From NCBI RefSeq assembly GCF_001676725.1, contig NZ_CP016172.1:5771728-5835727 (forward strand): 64,000 nt of DNA, read 5' to 3'. The notes beneath the pieces are model-generated. The model was not told the origin of the DNA. It saw only the letters and a program-made list of their open reading frames with translations, and did no database searches. A program made the translations under genes and the position numbers. The DNA is from Bordetella flabilis (lineage in GTDB: Bacteria > Pseudomonadota > Gammaproteobacteria > Burkholderiales > Burkholderiaceae_B). This document shows positions 1-18,454 of the stretch, piece after piece (position 1 is the stretch's first letter; the number at the start of each line of letters is the position of its first letter).

Positions 1-89
1 TTGGGACGCTTCGACATCCAGTGCATGGACCCGGACTGGCCAGCCCCGCCGGAACCTGAAGTCGGGATCATCGCAGCTCCAGGGCAGCC

Positions 90-986
90 CTACGCGGATG
101 CCCGCCCAGATTTTCCGCTGGCCAGCGTCGCCAGCCATTCCAGCCGCGCGGGAACGGTGTCCGGGAGGTCGAGCCGCGCGCCGGCTGCATGAGCGGCTTC
201 GATGCCATGCGTCGTACGGGCGAACAGGCGTTCCACGCCGTCGAGGACCAGGGGCTGCAGGCCCGCGTCGATCAGTTGCTCGCGCGCCTCGCGCACCTCG
301 GCCAGGCGGCGCGGCGCGTGCAGGACGTGCGAGCGCAGGAACGAGTCCATGAACGTCGTCAGGGGCGTGCGATCGATATCGGCCAGCACCTCGTACAGCG
401 CATCACGCAGGCCCATGCTTTCGGCGGCCACCAGGCATTCGACGGTCAGGCTTTCCATGCCCTTGGTCATGATGCTGCGCAGCAGCTTCAGGCGCACCGC
501 GTCGCCGGCCTGGCCGGCAATGGCACGCGCCGGGGCGCCGCTGTCGCGTGCGAAGGCGGCGGCGGCTTCGGCGCCCGTTCCCGCGCACAGCAGCGGTGTG
601 CGATCGCCCAATAGCGCAATGGCGCCCATGATCGCCACGTCGGCGAAAGGTATGCCGTCGCCGGCCGCGACGGTCGCGGCCGCACGCATGTCGGCCGCGC
701 CCGCGGTGGTGAAGTCCGCGTACAGCGCGTCCGCGCGCAGGTAAGGCAGCGCCTGTTCCGCCACCCCGCGTGCGGCATGGCCGTAGACAGCCGAGACGAC
801 GATATCGGCGTCGGCCAGCCAGGCGCCCGGCGCCGCATGCAAGGCGGCGCCAAAGCCGCGGGCGAGGGCCTGCATGTCAGGGTCCTGGCGGATTTCACAG
901 ATGGCGTAGATCGCATGCCCCGCCTTGCGCCAGGCCGCCGCGTAGCACTGGCCTACCTCTCCACATCCAATGAGGGCGATTTTCAT
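90..986 (-). CDS. NAD(P)-dependent dehydrogenase, 6-phosphogluconate/3-hydroxyisobutyrate dehydrogenase-like with DUF1932 C-terminus
   Basis: The 298-residue protein begins with a Rossmann dinucleotide-binding turn (GCGEVG at residues 7-12). This is the normal N-terminus of the 6-phosphogluconate dehydrogenase-like superfamily. The second half, with a KLLRSIMTKGMESL helix followed by an all-helical tail, matches the DUF1932 C-terminal domain. Such enzymes oxidise small hydroxy acids or reduce imines in the cytosol, and the substrate cannot be read from the sequence. It is the last gene on the minus strand before the left edge, so an upstream or downstream operon partner may be lost. Its promoter region holds a perfect 7-bp inverted repeat (1002-1020) that may be an operator. 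Family is fairly sure, substrate unknown. Confidence 0.8.
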   Translation of the reverse strand: MKIALIGCGEVGQCYAAAWRKAGHAIYAICEIRQDPDMQALARGFGAALHAAPGAWLADADIVVSAVYGHAARGVAEQALPYLRADALYADFTTAGAADMRAAATVAAGDGIPFADVAIMGAIALLGDRTPLLCAGTGAEAAAAFARDSGAPARAIAGQAGDAVRLKLLRSIMTKGMESLTVECLVAAESMGLRDALYEVLADIDRTPLTTFMDSFLRSHVLHAPRRLAEVREAREQLIDAGLQPLVLDGVERLFARTTHGIEAAHAAGARLDLPDTVPARLEWLATLASGKSGRASA

Positions 987-1001
987 GTCAAAAGTACATT
1001 A

Positions 1002-1020
1002 ATAAAACAATCCGTTTTAT
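1002..1020. promoter_or_regulatory. Perfect palindromic operator candidate
   Basis: ATAAAAC-N5-GTTTTAT is an exact inverted repeat in an AT-rich patch 16 bp upstream of the dehydrogenase start at 986. Its size and spacing suit a dimeric one-component regulator, but no regulator gene lies next to it in the window. Confidence 0.4.
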
Positions 1021-1237
1021 ATCCCCGCGCACTCCGAGCTCGCCACCGGGTGTAACCCTTATAGGAGATACAAAATTTATACATTGCGAGGCCAGGCGCT
1101 GCGTCTCTACCCTGCAACGCCAGGGGGCGACAATAGAGCATCGAATCACGCCTTGTCTGCGCCCAAGGGGCAAGACACAATATGTCGCGTTTTACACACC
1201 CACGGCCGCCGTGGCGCACTTCACTGGGATCTACGAC

Positions 1238-1633
1238 ATGACCGTTCCATTCCGCCTCGCCGCGCTCTCCCTGGCCGCCGTCCTGGCCGCTTGCACGACG
1301 CCGCCGGCCGCCACCCCGTCCGGCCCGCCCAGCCAAGCCGCCCTGGATGCCTTGGCCCAGGTCCGGCAGGCCTACCTGGCCGGCAAGTACGGCGATGTGA
1401 TCCGCGGCGTGGCGACATCCGACGCGCTGGCCGAAGCGCCTGCACAGGTTCGCGTCGAGGCCTGGAAACTGCAGGCTTTCAGCTATTGCGTGGCCGGCTA
1501 CCGGGTCTTGTGCGAAGAAGACTTCGCGCGCATTCTTCAGGTCGACCCGAAATTCGAACTCGCGCCGGCGGAGATCGGGCATCCGCTGTGGGGCCCTGCC
1601 TTCCAGCGGGCCAAGGCCGCCCAAGGACGTTGA
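1238..1633 (+). CDS. Small lipoprotein, TssQ-like (T6SS-associated lipoprotein family)
   Basis: This 131-residue protein starts with a short hydrophobic signal peptide ending in a lipobox (LAAC, Cys19), so it should be lipidated and sorted to the envelope. The mature part is a single small helical, TPR-like domain. Two cysteines occur in CVAGYRVLCEEDF, followed by a conserved-looking tail (DPKFELAPAEIGHPLWGP). This arrangement recalls lipoproteins named TssQ in Bordetella and relatives, which are associated with type VI secretion, but no other T6SS gene is in the window. The ATG at 1238 is preferred over an in-frame GTG at 1211 because the signal peptide begins there. Lipoprotein status is confident; the TssQ name is from family memory only. 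Confidence 0.6.
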   Translation: MTVPFRLAALSLAAVLAACTTPPAATPSGPPSQAALDALAQVRQAYLAGKYGDVIRGVATSDALAEAPAQVRVEAWKLQAFSYCVAGYRVLCEEDFARILQVDPKFELAPAEIGHPLWGPAFQRAKAAQGR

Positions 1634-1665
1634 CCGGCGCGCCCGCTTCATGGAAGGACCTGGAC

Positions 1666-2127
1666 GTGGATTTACCGTTGTACGCAGATCCGGCTTTTTT
1701 TCAGCTGCTGGCCGGCAGCTATGCTCGCCTTCTGGGCCGTCCGCTGGTCGCTGAACCTCTGCCCGCCGAGGCTGCCAGCCACTGGCTGTACGAGGAAGCC
1801 CCCTTTGCCGTGCTCGCGCACAACACCGATGCCGATCCGCGCTTCATCTACGGCAACAAGGCCGCGCAGCGCCGCTTCGAATATTCCTGGGACGAGATCA
1901 CACGCCTGCCGTCCCGGCTGTCGGCCGAGGCGCCCAACCGCGAGGAACGGCAGCGCTTCCTGGAGCGCGTGCAACGCATTGGCTACGAAGAGGGTTATCG
2001 CGGCGTGCGCATTACCAAGTCGGGCAAACGCTTCATGATCGAGCAGGCCACCTTGTGGCAGTTGCGCGACGATAGCGGCATGCTGCACGGCCAGGCGGTG
2101 ATCATCCCGCGCACCGCCGACCTTTGA
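1666..2127 (+). CDS. MEKHLA-domain protein
   Basis: The 153-residue cytosolic protein has the signature of the MEKHLA domain, a PAS-like fold. It has an N-terminal helix (SYARLLGRPL), then APFAVLAHNTDADPRFIYGN, then RFEYSWDEITRLPSRLSAE, and a C-terminal beta-rich part (GKRFMIEQATLWQL). Proteins of this type are small putative sensor or ligand-binding modules of unknown role in proteobacteria. The GTG at 1666 is chosen because GGAAGG lies 8 bases upstream and because the family starts just before this helix. The reading frame stays open far upstream, but that part overlaps the lipoprotein gene. It begins 32 bp after the lipoprotein stop, so the two may be co-transcribed. Confidence 0.75.
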   Translation: MDLPLYADPAFFQLLAGSYARLLGRPLVAEPLPAEAASHWLYEEAPFAVLAHNTDADPRFIYGNKAAQRRFEYSWDEITRLPSRLSAEAPNREERQRFLERVQRIGYEEGYRGVRITKSGKRFMIEQATLWQLRDDSGMLHGQAVIIPRTADL

Positions 2128-2363
2128 GCACAAGCAGGTGCGCCGGCGCGCCTGTCCAGCCAGCGACGAGGAATATTCCCACGCGGACACCCGCGCGGGC
2201 CGCCCACCGTATGGGAAGGACGCCGACAGACGACATCGACCCGCCTGCATAGACTCGGGCCTACCTCGCAGCAATCCCGCGCTGGTCGCCGGCATCCTCG
2301 GCGACCCCTACCGCCACCCGCCATCTTCGGGTGCCGGCAACGCGACGGTACGGTAACCCGACC

Positions 2364-3911
2364 ATGACAAACCCCTCAGTCCCGCCGTCCCCGGCCATCG
2401 GCAAGGTGGGCAGCAAACGGTTCACGACAACGGCCGAGTCCCCGATCAGGCCGCCCGCCTCGGCCGGGAGTCGGCTCAAAGGCAGCGTCATGGGAGGTGT
2501 AAAGCGCCTGTTCCGGGCGGCGATGCAACCCGCCCTGCCTCGCGCCGGCGCGCCCTTGCGGCAGGCGCGACGTTGCCTGGACGATGGCTACGAGCGGTTC
2601 CTGAAGACCATGCTGGAGCCGGACCACGTGTACGGCCCCCGCGCGATCGCCGCGCTGGCCAGCCTGCTGCAGGCCGAGCAAGCATACGGCGCTGCCGGCG
2701 GGCGCCTGGCCACGCTGCACCCGAATGCCGATGCGGTGGCATACCGGCCACCCTTGGAGGCATTCAGCTTCACCGACCTGCTGGCGCTGCGGCAGCGCCT
2801 GCCTCAGGCCGCGGTACCGGACCCGCACGGCGACGCCATCGTCGCGTACGCACGGGACGCCATCGAGCAGGAGATCGCGATACGCGAACGACCGTTCCGC
2901 GCGGTAATCGCATTGCTCTTGCATAGCACTCCGTCCAGAACAGAACTGGATCCGGCGCTGCGCGCGCTGGCCACTGCGGTCAGCCGGCGCGAACGGCACG
3001 GCGAACATCCCGCGCGCTTTCTCGGCGGCCTGATCGGCAGGCTGGCAAACGAAGAACTTGCCGCCATCGCGGCGGCGCTGGCGGGGCCCTCCGTCCGGAC
3101 ATGGCCAGCCCTTCCTCCGCATTCCGGCGGCCATACCAGTGTCGCGATCTCGGCGCCGGATGGCGGCGCCCAGGCCTGTGCGCGTGCCCTCAAGGACGCC
3201 GTCGACGCGTGCATGCGGTCACGTCTGGTGGTCCGGGCGCGACTGGCCTTCAAGGACGGCCTGGAAACCGCTCGCCCTCCGGCGCTGGTCGTGCAGGCGG
3301 TGCTGAAGGAGCTGCTGCAGGGAGCGACGGCCATGCAGGGACAGTCCGTGTCCGGCAGCGCGGCCCTTTCCGGCCAAGTGGCCGTGCTGTTTGCCAAAGC
3401 CCTTGCCGGAGACGGCAGTGTGGACGTGCGCCCGTACACCGGCGTGCTGGACCCCGCGCAGCTCGACGCCTTCGAAGCGCACCTGCCAGCATTGACCAGC
3501 GCTCGACGCAGGCAGGTACAGCAGGCCATCGATTCGGTGCGCCGCAGCCGTGCCCGCGGCGTACCCATGCCCCGGCCGCAAGCCGGCCCCGGCTTCCCCG
3601 CGATGGAAGGCATCAGCATGCAGGCGGCGCGCATCCTGGCCCGGCTGCTCGCCCGGCGGCGTACCGAGTCCGTGCCGCAGTCGCCACCTCCGGACCCCGC
3701 GCTGGCATCCCATTACACGGCAAGGTTCGGCATGCAGACGCTGAAACGCATGTCCTTGAACATCACGCCACACGCGAACGGCGATTTCGACGTGTCGGTG
3801 ACCACGCAGCTGGACCCCGGTTTCGCCGACCAACCGGTTTCCCTTACCTATACCGCGCGCATCGCGCCGGATACCCGCACCCTGAAAGGCGCGTTCCGGC
3901 ACCAGCGATAA
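2364..3911 (+). CDS. Hypothetical protein of 515 residues, unrecognised
   Basis: I do not recognise this gene. The ATG at 2364 starts a Ser/Thr/Pro-rich, probably disordered segment of about 40 residues with no signal peptide. It is followed by a long, mostly helical Ala/Arg/Leu-rich body. Residues near 300-350 and 400-440 contain an Arg/Pro-rich stretch, and the last 60 residues (SLNITPHANGDFDVSVTT...) look like a separate small beta domain. No membrane helices or catalytic motifs were seen. A disordered N-terminus without a signal sequence on a helical body is common in secreted effectors, but that is only a suggestion. It is convergent with rpoC, and its stop codon overlaps the T-tract of the rpoC terminator. 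Coding is supported by length and GC-rich third positions. Confidence 0.6.
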   Translation: MTNPSVPPSPAIGKVGSKRFTTTAESPIRPPASAGSRLKGSVMGGVKRLFRAAMQPALPRAGAPLRQARRCLDDGYERFLKTMLEPDHVYGPRAIAALASLLQAEQAYGAAGGRLATLHPNADAVAYRPPLEAFSFTDLLALRQRLPQAAVPDPHGDAIVAYARDAIEQEIAIRERPFRAVIALLLHSTPSRTELDPALRALATAVSRRERHGEHPARFLGGLIGRLANEELAAIAAALAGPSVRTWPALPPHSGGHTSVAISAPDGGAQACARALKDAVDACMRSRLVVRARLAFKDGLETARPPALVVQAVLKELLQGATAMQGQSVSGSAALSGQVAVLFAKALAGDGSVDVRPYTGVLDPAQLDAFEAHLPALTSARRRQVQQAIDSVRRSRARGVPMPRPQAGPGFPAMEGISMQAARILARLLARRRTESVPQSPPPDPALASHYTARFGMQTLKRMSLNITPHANGDFDVSVTTQLDPGFADQPVSLTYTARIAPDTRTLKGAFRHQR

Positions 3912-4017
3912 AAAAACCCACCTGGCGGCCGACCCAAGCACGGACGTATGTCCGGGTTTGAATGCAGCCCACACAGGTGGGTCGGTACCGGGACACGACC
4001 GCATTGCAGTCGTGTCC
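3910..4017 (-). terminator. rpoC transcription terminator region
   Basis: Read on the minus strand after the rpoC stop (4032), a 9-bp stem (GGACACGAC/GTCGTGTCC, 3991-4017) is followed by CCCACCTG (3974-3981) pairing with CAGGTGGG (3917-3924). The latter runs straight into seven T residues at 3910-3916. The 49-base loop of the second stem contains its own small hairpin (GGACATACGTCC). The T-tract includes the last bases of the convergent gene that ends at 3911. Confidence 0.6.
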
Positions 4018-4031
4018 GGTCAGGGGGTGCC

Positions 4032-12391
<8,360 letters not shown>

Positions 12392-12510
12392 GAGCACTCC
12401 GACTCGAGGTTGCATGGGCCGTCAACCACGGCCCGGGGTGATACGGATTCTGATACGACTCCAGGAAACCCCACTGAACCCCACTTCCAACTAGGGTTTC
12501 CTGGAAACGC

Positions 12511-12547
12511 AAAAGCCCGGGGACTGCAGACTTCGCTGTCCCCGGGC
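12511..12547 (-). terminator. rplL-rpoB attenuator hairpin
   Basis: On the minus strand GCCCGGGGAC and GTCCCCGGGC form a perfect 10-bp GC-rich stem around a 13-base loop, followed by TTTT. It lies 15 bp after the rplL stop and 119 bp before rpoB. This is where enterobacteria have a partial terminator that lowers rpoBC expression relative to the ribosomal proteins. The short T-tract suggests incomplete termination. Confidence 0.75.
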
Positions 12548-12562
12548 AACTGGCAGAAGGTT

Positions 12563-12943
12563 TTACTTGACTTCGACCTTGGCGCCAGCTTCTTCCAGCT
12601 TCTTCTTCGCAGCTTCGGCGTCAGCCTTGGCAACGGCTTCCTTCACGGCCTTCGGAGCACCGTCGACCAGGTCCTTGGCTTCCTTCAGACCCAGACCGGT
12701 CAGCTCGCGCACGGCCTTGATGACGCTGACCTTGTTCGCGCCAGCTTCGAGCAGCATGACGTTGAATTCGGTCTGCTCTTCGGCGGGCGCGGCAGCGCCA
12801 CCGGCGGCGGGGGCAGCCACGGCCACGGCGGCGGCAGCAGCCGACACGCCAAACTTCTCTTCCAGATCCTTGATCAGTTCCGACAGTTCGAGAACGGTCA
12901 GGCCAGCGATGGCGTCAAGGATTTCAGCTTTGTTAAGTGCCAT
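12563..12943 (-). CDS. rplL: 50S ribosomal protein L7/L12
   Basis: The 126-residue acidic protein forms the stalk dimers of the large ribosomal subunit that recruit translation factors. The N-terminal dimerisation helices ([32 protein letters not shown]) lead to an Ala-rich flexible hinge (about residues 35-55). The conserved C-terminal factor-binding domain follows, with [20 protein letters not shown]. It follows rplJ by 76 bp in the usual order, so L10 and L7/L12 are made from one message. Confidence 0.98.
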   Translation of the reverse strand: MALNKAEILDAIAGLTVLELSELIKDLEEKFGVSAAAAAVAVAAPAAGGAAAPAEEQTEFNVMLLEAGANKVSVIKAVRELTGLGLKEAKDLVDGAPKAVKEAVAKADAEAAKKKLEEAGAKVEVK

Positions 12944-13019
12944 TTTCTAAGAACTCCAGATAGGGTAATGCCAGGTTCGGTGTCGCTCGTCGTACAGCGA
13001 AGTCCGTGAAAACGGGGGC

Positions 13020-13544
13020 CTAGGCCGCCGCCTTCTGGTCGCGCACGGCAGCGAGGCCGCGGGCGAACTTGGTCGGAACTTCGTTGAGCGTACGGGCAAA
13101 TTGCGCAATCGGGGCCTGCATGGTGCCCAGCAGTTTCGCCAGCAACTCTTCGCGGGAGGGCAGGGAGGCCAGGGCCTTCACGCCTTCCTGGTTCAACAGG
13201 TTGTTGGGCAGCGAGCCCCCCTTGATGACCAGCTTGTCGTTGGTTTTGGCGAAATCAGCGAGCACCTTGGCCGACGCAACCGGATCAGCGCTGATACCGT
13301 AGATCAGCGGACCGGTAAGCTGCTTGGACAGCGACTCGAAAGCCGTGCCGTTTACAGCGCGACGAGCCAGCGAGTTCTTGAGAACCCGCAGGTACACGCC
13401 CGATTGACGCGCATTCTTGCGCAGTACGGTGACGGAGGCGACGTCCAGACCACGGTACTCGGCGATAACAATCGATTGGGCCTTGGCGACTTGCGCCGAG
13501 ACTTCCTCGATTACCACCGCTTTCTCTTGGCGATTGAGACTCAC
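13020..13544 (-). CDS. rplJ: 50S ribosomal protein L10
   Basis: L10 (174 residues) anchors the L7/L12 dimers on the ribosome. [23 protein letters not shown] and the [15 protein letters not shown] motif are typical, and the C-terminal helix that binds L12 is present. The start is a GTG at 13544 with GGAGTG eight bases upstream, a weaker codon than those of its neighbours. A 277-bp gap separates it from rplA. That is long for this cluster and is where L10-L12 autoregulation acts in other bacteria. Confidence 0.98.
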   Translation of the reverse strand: MSLNRQEKAVVIEEVSAQVAKAQSIVIAEYRGLDVASVTVLRKNARQSGVYLRVLKNSLARRAVNGTAFESLSKQLTGPLIYGISADPVASAKVLADFAKTNDKLVIKGGSLPNNLLNQEGVKALASLPSREELLAKLLGTMQAPIAQFARTLNEVPTKFARGLAAVRDQKAAA

Positions 13545-13821
13545 GGTTTGAACACTCCATCAAAAGACGTTCTGGAAGGGATTCCGAAACGTCAACCGAA
13601 TGCGGCGCCTGGTCGAGTTCTTCAGAAAAGAAATCTTCCATGGGACGCCGTCTACGCTGGATCCGAACCGGAAAGGCTTCGGGATTAAGCGCGGCGCCGA
13701 TGGGATGGCATTTCCTTGCGGAGACACCCGGATATCGGCGACTTGCTCCAGCGGTCTTTGACAGCAACGTCCGTAAAAAACCGGACGCAGCCCAAAGTTC
13801 TGTTTGCTCGCGACGCCCCGA
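13545..13821 (-). promoter_or_regulatory. rplJ leader / possible promoter and L10 autoregulatory region
   Basis: This 277-bp non-coding stretch between rplA and rplJ is far longer than the 2-bp rplK-rplA gap. On the minus strand it contains a CGTCCG/CGGACG stem around a T-rich loop (near 13768-13788) and further GC-rich segments before the Shine-Dalgarno sequence. By analogy with E. coli it should carry the rplJL translational control site. I did not derive a kink-turn fold for it. Confidence 0.4.
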
Positions 13822-14526
13822 TCAGGCAGCAGGCGTCGTGAGCGAAGCGAGTTCGACGCGCGCACCGCCACCCATCGTGGACGACACGGCGAGCTTGCGC
13901 AGGTACACGCCCTTGGCAGCGGCAGGACGCGCCTTTTGCAGGGCGTCGACCAGCGCGGACAGGTTGGTTTGCAACTGCTCCACGCCGAAAGAGGCGCGGC
14001 CGATGGTGGCATGCACGATACCGGCCTTGTCGGTACGGTATTGCACCTGGCCAGCCTTGGCGTTCTTCACCGCGGTGACCACGTCGGGCGTGACCGTGCC
14101 GACCTTAGGGTTCGGCATCAGGCCGCGGGGGCCCAGGATCTGGCCCAGGGCGCCGACGACACGCATGGTGTCGGGGGACGCGATGACCACGTCGAAATTC
14201 ATTTGACCGGCCTTGATGCTGTCTGCCAGGTCTTCCAGGCCGACGATATCGGCGCCGGCGGCCTTGGCGGCCTCGGCCTTGTCGCCCTGGGCGAACACGG
14301 CCACACGCACGCTCTTGCCGGTGCCGGCGGGCAGCACGACCGAACCGCGGACCAGTTGGTCCGACTTCTTCGGGTCGATGCCCAGCTGCACAGCCACGTC
14401 GACGGATTCGTCAAACTTGGCGGTGGCGGTTTCCTTGATGAGGCTGAGGGCCTCGGCGACCGGGTACAGCTTGGTACGGTCGATTTTTTCCCGCAGGGCG
14501 GCGGTACGCTTGGACAGTTTTGTCAT
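13822..14526 (-). CDS. rplA: 50S ribosomal protein L1
   Basis: L1 (234 residues) forms the mobile L1 stalk near the E site and in other species represses its own operon by binding the rplK leader. The sequence [21 protein letters not shown] and the [27 protein letters not shown] motifs are diagnostic. It starts two bases after the rplK stop, implying translational coupling. Full length, no anomalies. Confidence 0.98.
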   Translation of the reverse strand: MTKLSKRTAALREKIDRTKLYPVAEALSLIKETATAKFDESVDVAVQLGIDPKKSDQLVRGSVVLPAGTGKSVRVAVFAQGDKAEAAKAAGADIVGLEDLADSIKAGQMNFDVVIASPDTMRVVGALGQILGPRGLMPNPKVGTVTPDVVTAVKNAKAGQVQYRTDKAGIVHATIGRASFGVEQLQTNLSALVDALQKARPAAAKGVYLRKLAVSSTMGGGARVELASLTTPAA

Positions 14527-14528
14527 GA

Positions 14529-14960
14529 TCAGATCCCCTCAACCGTGATGCCCATGCTGCGGGCGCTGCCAGCGATGGTGCGCACCGCGGCGTCCAGATC
14601 CCCCGCCGTCAGGTCGGGTTCCTTGGTCTTGGCGATTTCCTCGGCCTGGGCGCGCGTCAGCGTACCGACCTTGTCGGTATGCGGCTTGGGCGAACCCTTC
14701 TGCACGCCGGCGGCCTTCTTGATGAGGACCGTCGCGGGCGGGGTCTTCATGATGAAGGTGAAGCTCTTGTCCGCGAACGCCGTGATGACCACGGGAATCG
14801 GCAGGCCGGGCTCCATACCCTGCGTCTTGGCGTTGAACGCCTTGCAGAATTCCATGATGTTCAGACCGCGCTGACCCAGCGCCGGACCGATCGGGGGAGA
14901 GGGATTCGCCTTACCAGCCGGCACTTGCAGCTTGATAAAGCCGACGATCTTCTTCGCCAT
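14529..14960 (-). CDS. rplK: 50S ribosomal protein L11
   Basis: The 143-residue protein binds the GTPase-associated centre of 23S rRNA and is needed for RelA activation. [40 protein letters not shown] is the invariant Pro-rich N-terminal domain; the C-terminal rRNA-binding domain with KTPPA and MGITVEG is intact. It follows nusG by 70 bp and precedes rplA by two bases. Confidence 0.98.
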   Translation of the reverse strand: MAKKIVGFIKLQVPAGKANPSPPIGPALGQRGLNIMEFCKAFNAKTQGMEPGLPIPVVITAFADKSFTFIMKTPPATVLIKKAAGVQKGSPKPHTDKVGTLTRAQAEEIAKTKEPDLTAGDLDAAVRTIAGSARSMGITVEGI

Positions 14961-15030
14961 GCTTTGCTCCTTGCGGGTTCAAACGCCCACCGCACGCGGC
15001 GGGCTCCCCGGGGTGTTGAGGACTACGGGA

Positions 15031-15555
15031 TCAGGTCTTTTCGACCTGGCTGAAATCGAGTTCGACGGGTGTCGCGCGGCCGAAAATGGTGACCGACACG
15101 TGCACCTTGCTTTTCTCGTAGTTCACTTCTTCGACGTTGCCGTTGAAGTCTGCGAACGGACCTTCCTTGACGCGAACCATTTCGCCGACCTCGAACAGCA
15201 CCTTGGGACGAGGCTTCTCGACGCCCTGGTTGCGGATGTTCTCGACCTCTTTATCCGAGATCGGGGTCGGCCGGTTGCCCGAGCCACCCAGGAAGCCGGT
15301 GACGCGGTTGGTGTTCTTGACCAGGTGCCAGGTTTCGTCCGTCAACTCCATCTCGACCAGGACATAGCCCGGGAAAATGCGACGTTCCGAAATCGACTTC
15401 TGGCCGCCCTTCATTTCGACGACTTCCTCGGAAGGCACGAGGATTTCGCCGAAGGACGTTTGCAGGCCGGCGCGCTCGATACGTTCGAGCAGTGCCTTGT
15501 GGACGCTTTTCTCCATGCCGGAATACACATGGACGACATACCAACGTTTGCTCAT
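15031..15555 (-). CDS. nusG: Transcription termination/antitermination protein NusG
   Basis: NusG (174 residues) binds RNA polymerase and links it to Rho or the ribosome. The N-terminal NGN domain ([41 protein letters not shown]) and C-terminal KOW motif ([19 protein letters not shown]) are both present. It lies 10 bp downstream of secE, in the standard secE-nusG pair at the head of the ribosomal-protein/RNA polymerase cluster. Confidence 0.98.
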   Translation of the reverse strand: MSKRWYVVHVYSGMEKSVHKALLERIERAGLQTSFGEILVPSEEVVEMKGGQKSISERRIFPGYVLVEMELTDETWHLVKNTNRVTGFLGGSGNRPTPISDKEVENIRNQGVEKPRPKVLFEVGEMVRVKEGPFADFNGNVEEVNYEKSKVHVSVTIFGRATPVELDFSQVEKT

Positions 15556-15565
15556 TCGCCGTCCC

Positions 15566-15946
15566 TTATTTCCAGCCCAGCAGCAGGCCGTAGATGATCC
15601 ATTCGATCCCCTTGTCGAGCACCCACATGAAGATGCCCATGATGGCCACGAACGCGAAAACGATCCCCGTCATCTGGGTCGTTTCCTTGCGGGTGGGCCA
15701 GGAGACACGCTTGACTTCGTTGTAGGACTCGTTGGCAAAGCTCAACGTGCGCCGGCCCGGCTCGCTGAACCACGCGATGACGGCGGCAAGGACGAGCCCG
15801 CCCACGAATACCCCGATCCGGGCGGCCATGGGCTGGGTGCTGAGCACGGAGAAGCCAACGATGCCAGCAATGATGACAAGCACCGCCAAACCGAGCTTTA
15901 CACGATCGGCGGTACTGGTTACGGTTTCGACGCTGGTATTAGACAT
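15566..15946 (-). CDS. secE: Protein translocase subunit SecE
   Basis: SecE (126 residues) is the small stabilising subunit of the SecYEG translocon. Two extra N-terminal membrane helices (about residues 18-35 and 41-60) precede the conserved core [17 protein letters not shown] and the last membrane helix, the three-helix form seen in many proteobacteria. I use the ATG at 15946 because homologues start MSNTS-like. An in-frame ATG at 15967 would add seven residues, and neither has a strong Shine-Dalgarno. It lies directly after tRNA-Trp. Confidence 0.95.
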   Translation of the reverse strand: MSNTSVETVTSTADRVKLGLAVLVIIAGIVGFSVLSTQPMAARIGVFVGGLVLAAVIAWFSEPGRRTLSFANESYNEVKRVSWPTRKETTQMTGIVFAFVAIMGIFMWVLDKGIEWIIYGLLLGWK

Positions 15947-16018
15947 TTTGCGCAGCAAGCCCGCCATGAACGCGCAGCTTGCGATGATTTCCGGCAGGCC
16001 AGGTAGAGGAATGCGGGT

Positions 16019-16094
16019 TGGCAGGGGCAGTAGGAATCGAACCTACAACCTTCGGTTTTGGAGACCGACGCTCTGCCAATTGAGCTATACCCCT
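16019..16094 (-). tRNA. tRNA-Trp (CCA anticodon)
   Basis: The minus strand gives a 76-nt cloverleaf starting AGGGGTATAGCTCAATTGG with anticodon CCA in loop CTCCAAA and T-arm GGTTCGATTCC. It ends in an encoded CCA. It lies between tuf and secE, the usual place in beta-proteobacteria. Confidence 0.98.
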
Positions 16095-16546
16095 CTAGTC
16101 ACGCACGACCGTATCTTTACTTGCATACGACCGCTAGAGACCCTTTACCCTCGCTTCCTGGTCAGGCTATGAAGCCCAAAAGCGGGTTTCAACCGGTCCG
16201 GGTCCACCCCTTCCGACAGCCTGTCGGCTTACGAACGGGCAGCCTGGTGGCTGGAACCTACTCGCCTCGCTCGATTCCCTGCTCGCCACTTGCCTGAGCC
16301 TGACTTGACCAAACCCGGCGTTATGCCGGGGCCAGTCGTTTCGCAGTCGGCCTGGCAGTTTGACCTGGCTTCGACCCAGCACTTTGATACTGAGCCAGAA
16401 ATCGGGTCCAAGAGGACGGCGGCGCGGCACGAGCCCAAAAACGAAGGATGGAACCTTGCGGAACCATCCATAATACTACTTTTCTCGCCGCTTTGTACAG
16501 AGAAATCTTGGCGGGATCCCGGGGGACCCCGCCGCGGCGGCGTGGA
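16095..16546 (-). other. tuf-tRNA-Trp intergenic region
   Basis: This 452-bp gap contains no credible gene. It holds the tuf terminator (16434-16469) and a second perfect stem CCCGGC-ATAAC-GCCGGG (16314-16330) followed by TTT. It must also contain the promoter of the tRNA-Trp-secE-nusG unit. I see no consensus -35/-10 pair for that promoter. Confidence 0.5.
16434..16469 (-). terminator. tuf intrinsic terminator
   Basis: On the minus strand GGATGG-TT-CC-GCAA-GG-TT-CCATCC forms a stem with one TT/TT internal mismatch and a GCAA loop. It is followed by TTCGTTTTT. It lies about 80 bp beyond the tuf stop. Confidence 0.7.
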
Positions 16547-17737
<1,191 letters not shown>

Positions 17738-17789
17738 GGCTGACTCCTGACTGGATGTGCGGATCTGACTCGAAGTGAAGACAAATGCG

Positions 17790-17864
<75 letters not shown>

Positions 17865-17979
17865 GGTAAATCTTGGCTTACTGCTTCCTGCCGTACTACC
17901 TGGCGCCCGCCGTGCCTGGCACGACCTGACACCTTGTCCTGCGAGATGCGCGTCCCGCTGTTGCGCATCCGTTATAACC

Positions 17980-18053
17980 TGGAGCGGGTGAAGGGAATCG
18001 AACCCTCGTCGTAAGCTTGGAAGGCTTCTGCTCTACCATTGAGCTACACCCGC
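17980..18053 (-). tRNA. tRNA-Gly (TCC anticodon)
   Basis: A 74-nt cloverleaf on the minus strand has acceptor GCGGGTG/CACCCGC, anticodon loop CTTCCAA and an encoded CCA. It is the middle gene of the Tyr-Gly-Thr-tuf unit. Confidence 0.98.
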
Positions 18054-18323
18054 GGCGTACCGTTTCCCATCCTGCCCCGCCTACATCAGACTCGCGTCTA
18101 CCGCCCGCGGCATACCGCCAGATTCGACCTGCGCGATCGATGCATACCCCCAGACACTGCAAATCCAGGCCAACTGCGCCTGGATTTTGGAGAAGTGCCT
18201 GCCGCTTGCGCGACCGGGCACCGGCCTGGCTACTGCTGCGTCAATCACTGCGCGAACGAAGAATCGACTGAATGATCCGACGGGACCGTCACCTGTCAGG
18301 GAGACCGGTCCTGGCGCGGTCTC

Positions 18324-18410
18324 TGGTGGAGGGGATTGGATTCGAACCAATGTAGGCGCAAGGCCAACAGATTTACAGTCTGCCCCCTTTAACCACTCGG
18401 GCACCCCTCC
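18324..18410 (-). tRNA. tRNA-Tyr (GTA anticodon)
   Basis: An 87-nt class II tRNA on the minus strand has acceptor GGAGGGG/CCCCTCC, a long variable arm, anticodon GTA in ACTGTAAAT and an encoded CCA. It is first in the tRNA-tuf unit. The 270-bp gap to tRNA-Gly is unusually long and holds no gene I can support. Confidence 0.98.
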
Positions 18411-18425
18411 AGCGGAGAACTTGAA

Positions 18426-18454
18426 ATTATGGTGACTTTCGAAACCGATGTCAA
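18426..18454 (-). promoter_or_regulatory. Strong sigma70 promoter of tRNA-Tyr/Gly/Thr-tuf
   Basis: TTGACA, 17 bases, CATAAT reads toward tRNA-Tyr, with the -10 box ending 15 bases before the mature tRNA. An exact consensus -35, ideal spacing and 5/6 -10 make this the best promoter in the window. Confidence 0.85.

Noticed and set aside
1..89. Plus-strand frame at the left edge
   Set aside because: It is short, lacks a start context and runs antisense into the dehydrogenase gene; nothing can be supported for 1-89.
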